This document shows, one piece after another, positions 22,998-34,071 of a stretch of DNA of 64,000 nucleotides. The translations under genes and the position numbers were made by a program. This stretch comes from Leifsonia shinshuensis (GTDB lineage Bacteria; Actinomycetota; Actinomycetes; Actinomycetales; Microbacteriaceae). The stretch lies in contig NZ_JAHHZQ010000002.1 of assembly GCF_022606355.1 (NCBI RefSeq), positions 744,001-808,000 of the forward strand, in the 5' to 3' direction. Below the pieces are notes generated by a model. The model saw nothing but the letters and a program-made list of their open reading frames with translations. It was not told the DNA's origin and did not search any database. The number at the start of each line of letters is the position of its first letter. Position 1 is the stretch's first letter.

Positions 22998-23570
22998 TCA
23001 GCGGCGCGGGCCGCCGCGCAGCGGCACCCCCGCGACCGCGAGCACGAGCGCGAGGAGGGCGCCGAAGAAGATGGCGATGTCGGCGACGTTGCCGATGAAC
23101 CAGTTCGCATAGGCGATGAAGTCGACGACGTGCCCCTGCCCGAAGGAGGGTGCACGGAACAGCCGGTCGCCGAGGTGCGTGATCGCGCCTCCGAGCAGCA
23201 GCCCGAACGCGATCGCCCAGGACCGCGCGCCGACCAGTCGCGAGAACCAGAGCAGCGCGACCACGGCGAGCGCGGCGACGATCGTGAACACCCACGTCGC
23301 GTCGACCAGGAACGAGAATGCGGCGCCCGAGTTGTACGTCAGCTGCAGCCCGAGGAGCGTGCCGATCAGCGAGTGGTACTCGCCTTCCGTCAACGCCGAG
23401 GTCGCCCAGAGCTTGGTGAGCTGGTCGGCGAGCACGACGAGAAGCGCGATGACCAGGATGATCACGAGCGCGCGCGAACGGCGGGTGCGGAACGCCTCGG
23501 CGGTGTCGTCCTGCCGGGTCTCGGACTCCGCGGCCGTCGGCTCACTCAGAGGTTCGTCGCTGTCGCTCAC
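22998..23570 (-). CDS. lspA: Lipoprotein signal peptidase (signal peptidase II)
   Basis: Membrane aspartic protease that cleaves prolipoproteins after lipidation. 190 aa from the GTG at 23570, which has GGAAGGA upstream; longer readings add a basic nonsense stretch. Four helices. Motifs: DQLTKLWA (49-56), LTYNSGAAFS (77-86), GGAITHLGDRL with catalytic D135, and NWFIGNVADIAI with catalytic D164. The third motif departs from the usual GGAxGNxxDR (G-N replaced by T-H), yet both aspartates remain. The N-terminal 30 residues are an acidic cytosolic extension. The several lipoproteins encoded in this window would be its substrates. Confidence 0.9.
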   Translation of the reverse strand: MSDSDEPLSEPTAAESETRQDDTAEAFRTRRSRALVIILVIALLVVLADQLTKLWATSALTEGEYHSLIGTLLGLQLTYNSGAAFSFLVDATWVFTIVAALAVVALLWFSRLVGARSWAIAFGLLLGGAITHLGDRLFRAPSFGQGHVVDFIAYANWFIGNVADIAIFFGALLALVLAVAGVPLRGGPRR

Positions 23571-23634
23571 CCCGCCATCCTTCCATGCGCGGCGCGGGAG
23601 GCGGCGCCGGATGCGAGGCGGCGACGCGACCGGA

Positions 23635-24360
23635 CTACACCGAGATCGGCAACGCGTAGTGCACGCCGCCGCCGTCACCGCGCACCTGGCGGTGGATGTC
23701 CTCCATGGTGATGTCGAGTTGGCCGGCGGTTCCCGCTGCGGCGGTGAGATCGCGCAGCAGCGCGTCGGGCACCTCCCCGTCGTACTTGTAGTAGATCTTG
23801 TGCTCGAGGCTCGCCCAGAAGTCCATCGCGACCGTGCGCAGCTGGATCTCGACCGGCACCGCGACCGGGCCGCCGCTGAGGAACACCGGCACCTCGATGA
23901 TGACGTGGAGGCTCTTGTAGCCGTTCGGCTTGGGGTGCGCGATGTAGTCCTTGACGCGCAGCACCCGCACGTCCTCCTGCGCTGTCAACAGTTCGAAAAC
24001 GCGGTAGACATCGGAGACGAAGGAGCAGACGATCCGCACGCCGGCGATGTCGGTGATGGCCTCCCGGATCGCGTCGAACGACGGCTCGCAGTTCTTGCGG
24101 ATCACCTTTTGCTCGATGCTCTCGGCCGACTTGAGGCGGCTGGAGATGTGCTCGATCGGGTTGTACTCGTGCAGCTCGGCGAACTCCTCGCGGAGGATGG
24201 ACACCTTGGTGGAGATCTCGTCGATGCCGAACTTGTACGGCATGATGAACCGCGCGAAGTCCTCGCGGAACGCCTGCACCTCGCTCAGCGTCGCAGGATC
24301 GATGCTCTGCAGCGCCTCGATCGCGCGGGTGGAGAGAAGCGGGGCGGGGTCCGGATCCAT
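23635..24360 (-). CDS. Small alarmone synthetase (RelA/SpoT-domain GTP pyrophosphokinase)
   Basis: Makes (p)ppGpp from ATP and GDP/GTP in the cytosol. 241 aa with a single synthetase domain; no HD hydrolase, TGS or ACT domains, so it is of the RelP/RelQ small type. Seen: SSRLKSAESIEQKVIRK (ATP-binding basic motif), DIAGVRIVCSFVSDVYRVFELL, VKDYIAHPKPNGYKSLHVII (the G-loop region with the stacking Tyr), VEIQLRTVAMDFWASLEHKIYYKY. The ATG at 24360 lies seven bases after TAGCGT (leaderless). A longer synthetase/hydrolase (rel) would be expected elsewhere on the chromosome. Confidence 0.92.
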   Translation of the reverse strand: MDPDPAPLLSTRAIEALQSIDPATLSEVQAFREDFARFIMPYKFGIDEISTKVSILREEFAELHEYNPIEHISSRLKSAESIEQKVIRKNCEPSFDAIREAITDIAGVRIVCSFVSDVYRVFELLTAQEDVRVLRVKDYIAHPKPNGYKSLHVIIEVPVFLSGGPVAVPVEIQLRTVAMDFWASLEHKIYYKYDGEVPDALLRDLTAAAGTAGQLDITMEDIHRQVRGDGGGVHYALPISV

Positions 24361-24444
24361 GCCATCGACGCTAGCGAGACGGGTTGTGCGGACGGTGTGA
24401 ATCCGCCGTCGCCAAACCCCCGGGTCGTGTGCAACCGTGAGCGC

Positions 24445-26025
24445 ATGAGCGGCGCAGAGGGCGCGACCGCGCCTTTCAACTCACGTCTCGCGATCCTGCT
24501 CGCGATGGCGATGTTCGTCCTCGTCGTCGACACATCGCTGATGAACGTGTCGATCTCGGCGGTCGTCCACGACCTGCACACCACCGTGAGCGGCGTGCAG
24601 GGGGCGATCGCGCTGGAGGCGCTGGTCTCGGCCGCGTTCATCCTGATCGGCGGAAAGACGGGCGACCTGATCGGCCGCAAGCTCGCGTACGTCCTCGGCC
24701 TGCTCGGTTACGCCGTCGGTGCCGTCGCCATGACGCTCGCCCAGAACCTCTCGGCCGTCATCATCTTCTGGGCGCTCGTCGGCGGGATCGGCGCCTCCCT
24801 GCTGCTGCCCGCGATGCAGTCGCTCATCCACGGCAATTTCGAAGGCGACCAGCAGAAGCGCGTCTACGCCCTCGTCGGCGCATCGGCCGCCATCGCCGCC
24901 GCGGTCGGCCCCCTGCTCGGCGGCTTCATCACGACGTTCCTGTCGTGGCGCGTCGGCTTCCTGCTCGAGGCGCTGATCATCGCCGTCGTGCTGGCGGGCA
25001 TCGGGCTGGTCAAGGACGTCCCGTACACGGGCGACCGCGCGATCGATCTGTTCGGCGCGCTGCTGTCGGTGGTCGGGATGGGCGGCATCGTCACCGGCAT
25101 CCTGGTCTGGCAGGAGGGCGGACAGTACGTCCTGCTCCTCATCGTCGTCGGCGTCGCCGCGCTCACCGGGCTGGTGTTCTGGTTGCGGGCGCGAAGTCGG
25201 CGCGGCAAGCCGACCCTCCTCGACCCCGCGTTGTTCTCGTCGAGGCTCTTCCGCACCGGCGTGAGCGGGCAGCTCCTGCAACAGGTCTCGCTGGGCGGCA
25301 CGATGATCGTGCTCCCGATCTATCTGCAGATGGTGCTGGAGTACAACGCGCTGCAGGCCGGCCTGTCGATCGCGCCGCTGTCCCTGAGCATGTTCGTCAT
25401 CGCCCTGTTGGCGGGCCGGAGGGCGAAGGGTCGTCCTGCGAATCTCATCCTGTGGGGCTTCCTGCTCGCCGCGGCCGGCATCGTCATCCTGCTGCCGATC
25501 GTGCCGATCGCGACGAACGGCTGGTATCTCACCGTGCCGTTGGTCATCTCCGGGGCCGGGCTCGGTCTGCTGGTCTCGCAGCTGAACAACTACACGCTGT
25601 CGCCGATCAGCGACGAGCGGGTGAGCGAGGCCGCCGGCGTCAACTCCGCGGCCGGATCGTTCGGGCTCTCCTTCGGGCTCGCGTTCGCCGGCGCGATCAT
25701 GCTGGCCACCCTGGCGTTCACGTTCACCTCGATGACGAACGCCAGCACCGTGCTTCCCGCGGCCGACAAGCAGCAGGTCGCAGCGGCGCTCGAGGAGGAC
25801 GCGCAGGTGATGTCGAACTCTCAGCTGCAGAAGCAGCTCGCCACCGAGACGCCCGAGGTGCGCGCCGAGGTCGTCCGCATCAACACGGACGCCCGGCCGA
25901 TCGCCCTGCAGGTCGCCCTGCTCGTGCCGTTGATCTCCGCGCTGCTCGGCGCCGGCAACGCCCTCCGGATGCGTCGCCTCCCCGACCCCGCCCCCTCCGA
26001 CAGCGATGCACCGGTGCTGGGGTGA
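24445..26025 (+). CDS. DHA2-type MFS drug exporter (EmrB/QacA-like)
   Basis: 526 aa and about 14 membrane helices, the layout of proton-coupled multidrug antiporters. VVDTSLMNVSISAVVHDL in helix 1 is a variant of motif D1 (usually LDxTIVNVALP), GGKTGDLIGRKLAYVLGLLGY is the motif A loop, and GASAAIAAAVGPLLGGFITT is the antiporter motif C. A loop with many Gln and Glu (ADKQQVAAALEEDAQ, residues about 438-475) precedes the last helix. ATG 24445 has only a weak upstream GAG; the start is less certain than the family. It is divergent from the alarmone synthetase gene. The substrate is unknown. Confidence 0.87.
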   Translation: MSGAEGATAPFNSRLAILLAMAMFVLVVDTSLMNVSISAVVHDLHTTVSGVQGAIALEALVSAAFILIGGKTGDLIGRKLAYVLGLLGYAVGAVAMTLAQNLSAVIIFWALVGGIGASLLLPAMQSLIHGNFEGDQQKRVYALVGASAAIAAAVGPLLGGFITTFLSWRVGFLLEALIIAVVLAGIGLVKDVPYTGDRAIDLFGALLSVVGMGGIVTGILVWQEGGQYVLLLIVVGVAALTGLVFWLRARSRRGKPTLLDPALFSSRLFRTGVSGQLLQQVSLGGTMIVLPIYLQMVLEYNALQAGLSIAPLSLSMFVIALLAGRRAKGRPANLILWGFLLAAAGIVILLPIVPIATNGWYLTVPLVISGAGLGLLVSQLNNYTLSPISDERVSEAAGVNSAAGSFGLSFGLAFAGAIMLATLAFTFTSMTNASTVLPAADKQQVAAALEEDAQVMSNSQLQKQLATETPEVRAEVVRINTDARPIALQVALLVPLISALLGAGNALRMRRLPDPAPSDSDAPVLG

Positions 26026-26067
26026 GCGGATCGGCCCTGATCAGGGAATATCCCCATCGCGCTCAAA

Positions 26068-26088
26068 GTTGAGTCAACTGTACTCAAG
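26068..26088. promoter_or_regulatory. HAIR element 1 (HspR operator)
   Basis: GTTGAGT-N7-ACTCAAG, 13 of 14 positions matching the HAIR consensus CTTGAGT-N7-ACTCAAG. It lies upstream of a TTGACA -35 (26105-26110) and dnaK. HspR encoded at 29862 is the expected ligand. Confidence 0.85.
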
Positions 26089-26104
26089 TTTTGAGATCTG
26101 CGGC

Positions 26105-26134
26105 TTGACAGTCTCCCCACCGGGGTGACAAGCT
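26105..26134 (+). promoter_or_regulatory. Probable dnaK promoter
   Basis: A perfect TTGACA -35 box (26105-26110) followed at 17-18 bp by CAAGCT-like sequence (about 26129-26134), which merges into HAIR element 2. The -10 is weak, so the exact position is uncertain. Confidence 0.45.
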
Positions 26135-26153
26135 TGAGCCGTCAAGGCTCAAC
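26133..26153. promoter_or_regulatory. HAIR element 2 (HspR operator)
   Basis: CTTGAGC-N7-GCTCAAC, a slightly degenerate HAIR site placed at the expected transcription start of the dnaK operon, so HspR bound here would block RNA polymerase. Confidence 0.75.
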
Positions 26154-26211
26154 TCTTGACCCCAGACTTAATACGGCCAACGAAGCCAGCAACAAAGGAG
26201 AGAAAGCACAC

Positions 26212-28080
<1,869 letters not shown>

Positions 28081-28082
28081 CC

Positions 28083-28727
28083 ATGGGCGAGCAGAACCGC
28101 GACGGGCACGGTTCGGAGGAACCGGAGCGCGAGGAGCCGATCATCCGCGACAAGCGCAGGATCGACCCCGAGACCGGCAAGGTTCGCGAGCCGCAGGGCG
28201 AAGAGCACGACCTCGCGCACGAGGAGCTGGTCGACGTGGGTCCCGGCGAGGAGCAGAGCGTCCTGTCCGACGACGACCTCGACATCCTCTCCGGCCAGAC
28301 CACGGCCGACCAGCTCGCGGCGGAGCGGCTCGCCGACCTCCAGCGGGTGACCGCGGAGTACGCGAACTACCGCAAGCGCACAGAGGCCAACCGGGAGGTC
28401 GAGCGCGAGCGCGCGATCGGAGAGGCCGTCAAGGGCCTCATCCCGGTGCTCGACGACCTGGAGCGTGCGGACAAGCACGGCGACCTGACGGAGGGCAGTG
28501 CGTTCGCGACCATCGCGACCAAGCTGCGCTCGTCGGTCGAACGGCTCGGCCTCACCCAGTACGGCGAGAAGGGCGACCCCTTCGACCCGCAGATCCACGA
28601 GGCGATCTTCCAGCAGCCCACCCCCGGCGTGACGGCCGACACCGTCGCCGAGGTGGTCGAGACCGGCTACCGGCTGGGCTCCACCGTGGTGCGTGTCGCG
28701 AAGGTGGTCGTCGCCACCCCGGCCTGA
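28083..28727 (+). CDS. grpE: Nucleotide exchange factor GrpE
   Basis: Releases ADP from DnaK. 214 aa; its ATG is 2 bp after the dnaK stop and uses the GAGGAGAAG in the dnaK tail as ribosome site. The first ~80 residues are charged and disordered. A long coiled-coil follows ([23 protein letters not shown]), then the beta-wing with [17 protein letters not shown], the family signature, and [20 protein letters not shown]. Confidence 0.96.
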   Translation: MGEQNRDGHGSEEPEREEPIIRDKRRIDPETGKVREPQGEEHDLAHEELVDVGPGEEQSVLSDDDLDILSGQTTADQLAAERLADLQRVTAEYANYRKRTEANREVERERAIGEAVKGLIPVLDDLERADKHGDLTEGSAFATIATKLRSSVERLGLTQYGEKGDPFDPQIHEAIFQQPTPGVTADTVAEVVETGYRLGSTVVRVAKVVVATPA

Positions 28728-28863
28728 CTGGCCGGACGATGAGCGCCAGGAGCGGCGGGATGCGTGTCCCGCCGCTCCTGCCTCGACAGAAGATGCAGAC
28801 TTCACAGACAGCAGTGCCCACGACGGCACGACCCACGACAGCACAGCCAGGAGAGGAGGCGCC

Positions 28864-29859
28864 GTGGCAAGCCAGGACTGGTTCGACAAGGACTTCTACA
28901 AGGTCCTAGGCGTCTCCAAGGACGTCAGCGAGGCGGAGCTCAAGAAGACCTACCGCAAGCTCGCCCGCAAGTACCACCCCGACTCGAACCCGGGCGACCC
29001 GGCCGCCGAGGCGAAGTTCAAGGAGATCAGCGAGGCCCACTCGGTGCTGAGCGATCCCGAGCAGCGCAAAGAGTACGACCAGGTGCGCGCCATGGGTTCC
29101 GGTGCTCGGTTCACCGCTCCGGGCTCCGGCGGCCAGGGCGGTTTCGACGACGTGTTCGGCGGGATGTTCAGCGGCGCCCAAGGCGGCCAGCGCTACACCT
29201 TCCAGCAGGGCGGCGGCCAGGGCGGCTTCGACGACGTCTTCGGCGGCCTGTTCGGCAACGGCCGGTTCGGTTCGACCAGCGGCGGCTTCCGCGGCTACGG
29301 CGGCCCGACGCGCGGCAACGACGTGACCGCGCACACCACCATCGACTTCGTCACGGCCACCAAGGGCGAGACGATCAGCCTCCAGGCCGGGGACGGCAAG
29401 CCGTTCAAGGTCAAGATCCCCGCGGGAGTGGCCGACGGCCAGAAGATCAAGCTGCGCGGCAAGGGCCAGCCCAGCCCGGACGGCGGGGAGCCCGGCGACA
29501 TCGTCCTCACCGTGACGGTGCGCAAGCACCCGGTGTTCGAGCGCGACGGCCTCAACCTCCGCGTCACCGTGCCGGTCACGTTCGCCGAGGCCGCGCTGGG
29601 CGCGACCATCGAAGTCCCGACGCTGGGCGGCGAACCGGTCAAGCTCCGCGTCGCACCCGGCACTCCCAGCGGGCGCGTGCTGCGGGTGAAGGGCCGGGGA
29701 GTGCAGACCGCGAAGGGCACCGGCGACCTGTTGGCCGTCGTGCAGGTCGCGGTGCCGTCGCACCTCTCCGCCGAGGCCAAGGAGGCCTTGGAGGCGTTCG
29801 CCGAGAAGCTCCCGGACGAGAACCCGCGAGAGGACCTCCTGGCCAAGGCCCGAGGCTAG
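28864..29859 (+). CDS. dnaJ: DnaJ-type co-chaperone without zinc-finger domain (CbpA-like)
   Basis: Stimulates DnaK ATPase and hands over substrates. 331 aa from the GTG at 28864 with GGAGAGGAGG upstream. J-domain at residues 5-72 with the essential HPD motif ([10 protein letters not shown]). A Gly/Phe-rich region contains two near-identical blocks ([15 protein letters not shown] and [15 protein letters not shown]). C-terminal domains I/II follow ([22 protein letters not shown]). There is no CxxCxGxG zinc-finger, so it is a class II J-protein, as is usual for the dnaJ1 gene of HspR-controlled operons; a zinc-finger DnaJ2 is expected elsewhere. A 136-bp spacer separates it from grpE. Confidence 0.95.
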   Translation: MASQDWFDKDFYKVLGVSKDVSEAELKKTYRKLARKYHPDSNPGDPAAEAKFKEISEAHSVLSDPEQRKEYDQVRAMGSGARFTAPGSGGQGGFDDVFGGMFSGAQGGQRYTFQQGGGQGGFDDVFGGLFGNGRFGSTSGGFRGYGGPTRGNDVTAHTTIDFVTATKGETISLQAGDGKPFKVKIPAGVADGQKIKLRGKGQPSPDGGEPGDIVLTVTVRKHPVFERDGLNLRVTVPVTFAEAALGATIEVPTLGGEPVKLRVAPGTPSGRVLRVKGRGVQTAKGTGDLLAVVQVAVPSHLSAEAKEALEAFAEKLPDENPREDLLAKARG

Positions 29860-29861
29860 CG

Positions 29862-30275
29862 ATGGACGAGAACACGCAGGTCTTCGTGATCTCGATCGCG
29901 GCCGAGCTGGCCGGGATGCACCCGCAGACCCTCCGCCAGTACGACCGCTTAGGGCTTGTGAGCCCCGGCCGCACGGCGGGCAAGTCGCGGCGCTACTCGA
30001 TGCGCGACGTGCAGAAGCTCCAGGAGATCGCGCGCCTCGGCTCCGAGGGCGTGAGCCTGGAGGGCATCCGCCGCATCCTGGAGCTCGAAGACCACGTCAA
30101 CGCGCTGAGCGATCGGGTGCGCGAGTTGGAGTCGGCGCTCGCCGACGAGCTGCTCAACCGCCCCGGCCGCCGGGTCTTCGCTGCCGGCTCGGCGGGCGAA
30201 GTGGTCCCGATGCGCGCCGGCACCCGCGTGCGTCGCAGCAACCAGATCGTCGTCTGGAGGCCGCTCGAGAAGTAG
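29862..30275 (+). CDS. hspR: Heat-shock repressor HspR (MerR family)
   Basis: Represses the chaperone operon at HAIR sites, with DnaK as co-repressor in studied species. 137 aa; ATG 2 bp after the dnaJ stop. MerR-type HTH VFVISIAAELAGMHPQTLRQ followed by YDRLGLVSPGRTAGKSRRYS, then GVSLEGIRRILELEDHVNAL and a coiled-coil dimer helix. A basic C-terminal tail (RAGTRVRRSNQIVVWRPLEK) ends the protein. Both HAIR sites upstream of dnaK match the expected target, so the operon is autoregulated. Confidence 0.96.
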   Translation: MDENTQVFVISIAAELAGMHPQTLRQYDRLGLVSPGRTAGKSRRYSMRDVQKLQEIARLGSEGVSLEGIRRILELEDHVNALSDRVRELESALADELLNRPGRRVFAAGSAGEVVPMRAGTRVRRSNQIVVWRPLEK

Positions 30276-30287
30276 GGCGCGAAAGGA

Positions 30288-30346
30288 GCGAGGGGCTCGT
30301 CGTGTCGTCCCACCCCCGAGGAGGACGATCGTGACGGGCCCCTCGC
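30288..30346 (+). terminator. Imperfect long hairpin after hspR
   Basis: Arms 30288-30310 (GCGAGGGGCTCGTC...TCGTCC) and 30323-30346 (GGACGATCGTGACGGGCCCC...) pair over about 24 bp with several mismatches around a short loop. It marks the end of the chaperone operon. The remaining 197 bp to the next gene contain nothing I can interpret. Confidence 0.55.
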
Positions 30347-30543
30347 GACGTGCGGCGATCAGTCGGCGACGCGATGATCACCACATGTGTAGTCTCCGAT
30401 GCACCTGCTGTCGTAGGGGTCGGCTGTCGGCGGATCTGGTGGTGGCCACCCCTTCTTTGGTGCCGAGTCGCCGCGGGACCGGGGGAATGCGAGCCGGAGC
30501 TGAGTAGCGGCCCAGGAGACGCGTGCGGCGGACCGGACGGGGT

Positions 30544-33033
30544 TCAGCGCCCGGACGAGTGGGCAGCGGCCTCGAACAGCGCGTGGCGGTTGGTCACCCC
30601 GGCCTTGCGCATCGCGCGCGCGAGATGGTTCTCGACGGTTCGCGGGCTCAGCGAGAGCCGTTCGGCGATGTCCGTGTTGCTCAGCCGCCCGGCCAGCAGC
30701 GCGATCTGGTGCTCCCGGTTCGTCAGCAGCGGGCCGGGCGCCTCGCCCTCCGGCTCGAGCCCGGCGTGGTTCGGCCATTCCGCGACGACCCGGTCGCTGC
30801 CCAGCGAGCGGCCGATCCTCTCGAGGGTCTCCCGCCGGTGCTCGTCCGTCTCCGAGCGTGCGGCGGAGAGCACCAGCCGCACTGTCGACGCGTTGTAGGG
30901 TGCCTTGCGGACGCCGTCGGCCCAGCGGGTGAGACCGTCGACCGTGTCGCTCTGCAGGAGCTCGATCAGGGCGCTCGCGTGGTCGAATCCGGGGGTCTTG
31001 AGCCTGCGAACGACCCGTTGGAACTCGTGCGCGGTGTTCGCGCCGAGATGATACTGCAGCCCGTAGAGCGCCTGTTGGGCCGCGCCGACGAGGTAGCCGA
31101 GCTCGCGCCGCCGCCGGACCGAGGCGGCGATGTGCTGATCGAACAGGAGGGGCGCCTGACGCTCCACGGCGACGGTCGTCGCGAAGTCGACGCCCATCCC
31201 GAAGCATGGCCCCGGCCGCGACTGCAGCCGTTCCGACTCGCGTAGGAGGGCGCCGCGCAGCGAGGACGAGCCGCCGCGACCCTGATCGAGCGCGTGGAGT
31301 TGGAGGAGCGCCGCGTAGAAGGCCTGGAAGAGGTACTGCGGTCGCCCCACCAGCAGCACGGAGTTGAGGACGCCCTGGTAGGCGGTGCGCCGACCGAGGT
31401 CGTAGTTCGCCAGGGCGGCCACGTAGCACCCGGAGATGTAGGCGCCGCGGAGCTTGTGGTACTCGCCCTGGTTCATCAGCCGCTCGGCCGCGCCCAGTGC
31501 GGCGTCGAGCCGCCCGTCGATGAGGTCGGCCATCGCCGTGACCGTCGTCGATGTCGCCTTCGACACCTGCTTGGTGGGAGTCCAGTCGGCGAACTCCCGT
31601 GCTGCTTCGGTATCGCCGCTGATGAGTGCACGGACCGCGCGTTCCAGCCGGACGAACCCCGTCGGCTCGTCGTCTTGCTCGGTCTTCGGGATCTCGACGC
31701 CCGAGCCCACCATGAGCGAGATCGCCCGGCCGGCCGCGCCCGCCGCGGCGCGCCACTCGGGGTGCAGCGTGCCGTACGACTCGAGGAGGTCGCGGCAGTC
31801 CGTCTCCCGCTGCTCCTCGAAGGCCAGCCAGTTCGCCTGCTGCACCACGAACTCGAACGACGTGCTCGACGCGTCCTCGAGCTCCACCGCGGTCTCTGCG
31901 AACACGCGCACGATCCGTTCGCGCTCCTGAGGGACGCCGAGCGCCTCGACGATGTATGCGCCGGCGGTCGTCGGGTTCGGCGCCGCTTCCCAGGCGGCGA
32001 ACGTGGCGGTGACCGTTCGTCGCTCGTGTTCCCTGAACAGCTGCGAGAGCGAGGCGAGCGACGCCCCCTCGACCTCCGGCGACAGGTCCGTCGGCACCAG
32101 AGCGGACTCGTGTTTCCAGATGGTGGAGAGCGGGATGGTGCTGCGCTGATAGCGGTCGCTGAACATGCGCGGCCACACCTGAAGCGCGCCGCCGAGACCG
32201 GTCTGGGTGAGGCGGATCAGCCCGTAGTCGCAGGCCAGCTGGGTCAGCCGGGCGTCGAACCGTTCCGTCGCGATGTCGAGCGCGACCTCGCCGAGCTCAG
32301 CCACGGACCGCACGAGGGCGCAGACCTCCGGCTCGTAGTCCGTCAGGATCCCATCGATCAGGGGGATCAAGTCGTCGTTCCAGAACGAGGCCGTGGCCTG
32401 GCGCCACACGCCGTTGTGCTGGACGATCCTGCCGTGATCGCGCGCACTCGTCACGACGGCCTTACTGAGCAGCGGAAGCCCACCGGTCTTGGCGTAGATG
32501 CGCGACACCACTGCGGGATCCGTCTCGCCGCCCAGCTCTTCCGTCACCAGCTCGCTGGTCGCCCCGATGCCGATGCCGCGCATCGTGATCACCGTCTCCG
32601 GCCAGACCGGCGCGATGGTGCGCTCGGGATGGTGCATGCCCATCCCGGGGAGCTCGGCCAGCAGGAACGCGGCGCCGGTGCGTTTGCGGAGTGCCGCCAG
32701 CAGCCGCAGCGATCGTTGGTCGACGAGGTGGGTGTCGTCGATGGCGATGACGGTCGAGGGGCGGAGGGCGGGTGCCACCTGGTCGAGCGGGTCGACCTCT
32801 CCCGTCGGGCGCACCCCGAGCTGGCGCGCGAAGCGGAGGAAGGCCGCACCTGGTTGCGTCGACGCGCGGTCGGCCTCCACGGTGACCACGGGAGTGCCCG
32901 TCTCCTCGAGGATGCGGATGGTCTTCTGGAGCAGCTCCGAGCGTCCGCTGCCGTGCACGCCGACGATGCTGACGGTCCGTCGCGTGCGTGCCGCTGCCAC
33001 GGCGCGATCCAGTTCGGCCCCGAATGCGAACAC
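30544..33033 (-). CDS. Large ATP-binding LuxR-family (LAL/STAND) regulator
   Basis: 829 aa from the GTG at 33033, which has GAGGGG six bases upstream; a GTG at 33114 is possible but poorly placed. N-terminal nucleotide-binding region: SIVGVHGSGRSELLQKTI, a Walker A in which the usual Lys is Arg, and TVIAIDDTHLVDQRSLRLL as Walker B. The middle ~500 residues are helical, consistent with TPR/MalT-like repeats. The C-terminal LuxR HTH reads LTNREHQIALLAGRLSNTDI, then AERLSLSPRTVENHLARAMRKAGVTNR. Such proteins activate large pathways in response to small effectors; the targets are unknown. It has no coupled neighbour. Confidence 0.87.
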   Translation of the reverse strand: MFAFGAELDRAVAAARTRRTVSIVGVHGSGRSELLQKTIRILEETGTPVVTVEADRASTQPGAAFLRFARQLGVRPTGEVDPLDQVAPALRPSTVIAIDDTHLVDQRSLRLLAALRKRTGAAFLLAELPGMGMHHPERTIAPVWPETVITMRGIGIGATSELVTEELGGETDPAVVSRIYAKTGGLPLLSKAVVTSARDHGRIVQHNGVWRQATASFWNDDLIPLIDGILTDYEPEVCALVRSVAELGEVALDIATERFDARLTQLACDYGLIRLTQTGLGGALQVWPRMFSDRYQRSTIPLSTIWKHESALVPTDLSPEVEGASLASLSQLFREHERRTVTATFAAWEAAPNPTTAGAYIVEALGVPQERERIVRVFAETAVELEDASSTSFEFVVQQANWLAFEEQRETDCRDLLESYGTLHPEWRAAAGAAGRAISLMVGSGVEIPKTEQDDEPTGFVRLERAVRALISGDTEAAREFADWTPTKQVSKATSTTVTAMADLIDGRLDAALGAAERLMNQGEYHKLRGAYISGCYVAALANYDLGRRTAYQGVLNSVLLVGRPQYLFQAFYAALLQLHALDQGRGGSSSLRGALLRESERLQSRPGPCFGMGVDFATTVAVERQAPLLFDQHIAASVRRRRELGYLVGAAQQALYGLQYHLGANTAHEFQRVVRRLKTPGFDHASALIELLQSDTVDGLTRWADGVRKAPYNASTVRLVLSAARSETDEHRRETLERIGRSLGSDRVVAEWPNHAGLEPEGEAPGPLLTNREHQIALLAGRLSNTDIAERLSLSPRTVENHLARAMRKAGVTNRHALFEAAAHSSGR

Positions 33034-33221
33034 GTTCAGCCCCTCGCTCCTCGTCCCCGCGGCGGACTTTGCCGCGGTGCGATGCGTCTGTAATACCAGG
33101 CGCCTGGAGTGCACAATCCTGAAAACCGTCGTTGAGGTGTCGCGTGGACGGAGAGTTCGCCACGATCTTCACCTCGCCCCGCCGGGTGCCCCGGGGCCGG
33201 AGGTCGGCAGACGGCAGCACC

Positions 33222-33962
33222 TCAGAGCGAGCTCGAGGCCCCCTGCCCCACGTACAGCGTGTTCGCGAACTGGCTCGCCTCGCTGGCTGCGATGTCGCGG
33301 TCGATGCCGGCGCGCACGTCGCGCATCAGCTTGTGCAGTTCCTCGTGCTTGCCCGGTACGCGGGCGTGACCCGTGCTGTCCCAGAGGTTGGACACCGGGA
33401 GGGTGTCGCCGGCCTCCACCGCGAGCGTCCACTCCTCGGTGGTCGCGACCGCCGCGAACTCCGAGTCCATCGTGACGAGCACGCTGATGTGCAGGGCGTC
33501 CGCCGAGATCGATCCCGCCTCGTTGACGAGGTCGAGGGTTCCCGTCGCGTCGGAGAGGAACTCGACTGTGAAGCCGAGGGCCGCCGCGTCACGTGCCGTG
33601 CCCGCGCAGCAGTGCTGGGTCATGTACCCGGCGATGGCGACCGTGTCGATCCCCTCCGAGCGCAGCCAGTGCTCCAGCTCGGTGCCCGCGAACGACGAGA
33701 CGCCCTGCTTCGTCAGCAGCAGGTCGGGCGTGCGATCGGCCACCGACGGGTGGAGGGCGGCCCCTTCGGAGCCACGTGCGAACACCGGCGAGCCTTCATC
33801 CTCGATGTGCTGCACGATCACCAGCTTCACGTCGTTGTCGGCCGCGGCGTCCATCGCGACTTCGATGTTCGGTATCGATGTCATCAGGTCGGGGTGGCAG
33901 ATCTTCAGGTTGCCGGTGACGTACTCGTTCTGCACGTCGATCACGATGAGAGCGCGCTTCAT
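33222..33962 (-). CDS. Isochorismatase-fold cysteine hydrolase
   Basis: 246 aa, cytosolic. The catalytic triad is visible: D9 (LIVIDVQNEY), K85 (LLTKQGVSSF) and C118 (YMTQHCCAGTARDA), as in nicotinamidase/isochorismatase relatives that cut amide or N-carbamoyl bonds. After the core (about 180 residues) it has a 60-residue helical tail (VPGKHEELHKLMRDVRAGID...) longer than in most family members. The ATG at 33962 is six bases after TAGAGT (leaderless). The physiological substrate is unknown. A second family member is encoded at 55401. Confidence 0.87.
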   Translation of the reverse strand: MKRALIVIDVQNEYVTGNLKICHPDLMTSIPNIEVAMDAAADNDVKLVIVQHIEDEGSPVFARGSEGAALHPSVADRTPDLLLTKQGVSSFAGTELEHWLRSEGIDTVAIAGYMTQHCCAGTARDAAALGFTVEFLSDATGTLDLVNEAGSISADALHISVLVTMDSEFAAVATTEEWTLAVEAGDTLPVSNLWDSTGHARVPGKHEELHKLMRDVRAGIDRDIAASEASQFANTLYVGQGASSSL

Positions 33963-34071
33963 GACCGCACTCTAGCGCTGCACGCCCGGTCGGGCATCAG
34001 GACGGCACGAAGCGGTTCCACGACCCCGTCGCCGAGGGAGCCTGCGACCGCGGTTCCCTCACAGCCGCCGC

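Noticed and set aside
32900-33000. A fusion of the LAL regulator with an upstream gene
   Set aside because: No upstream frame continues across 33114 with a recognisable domain; the only uncertainty is which GTG is used.
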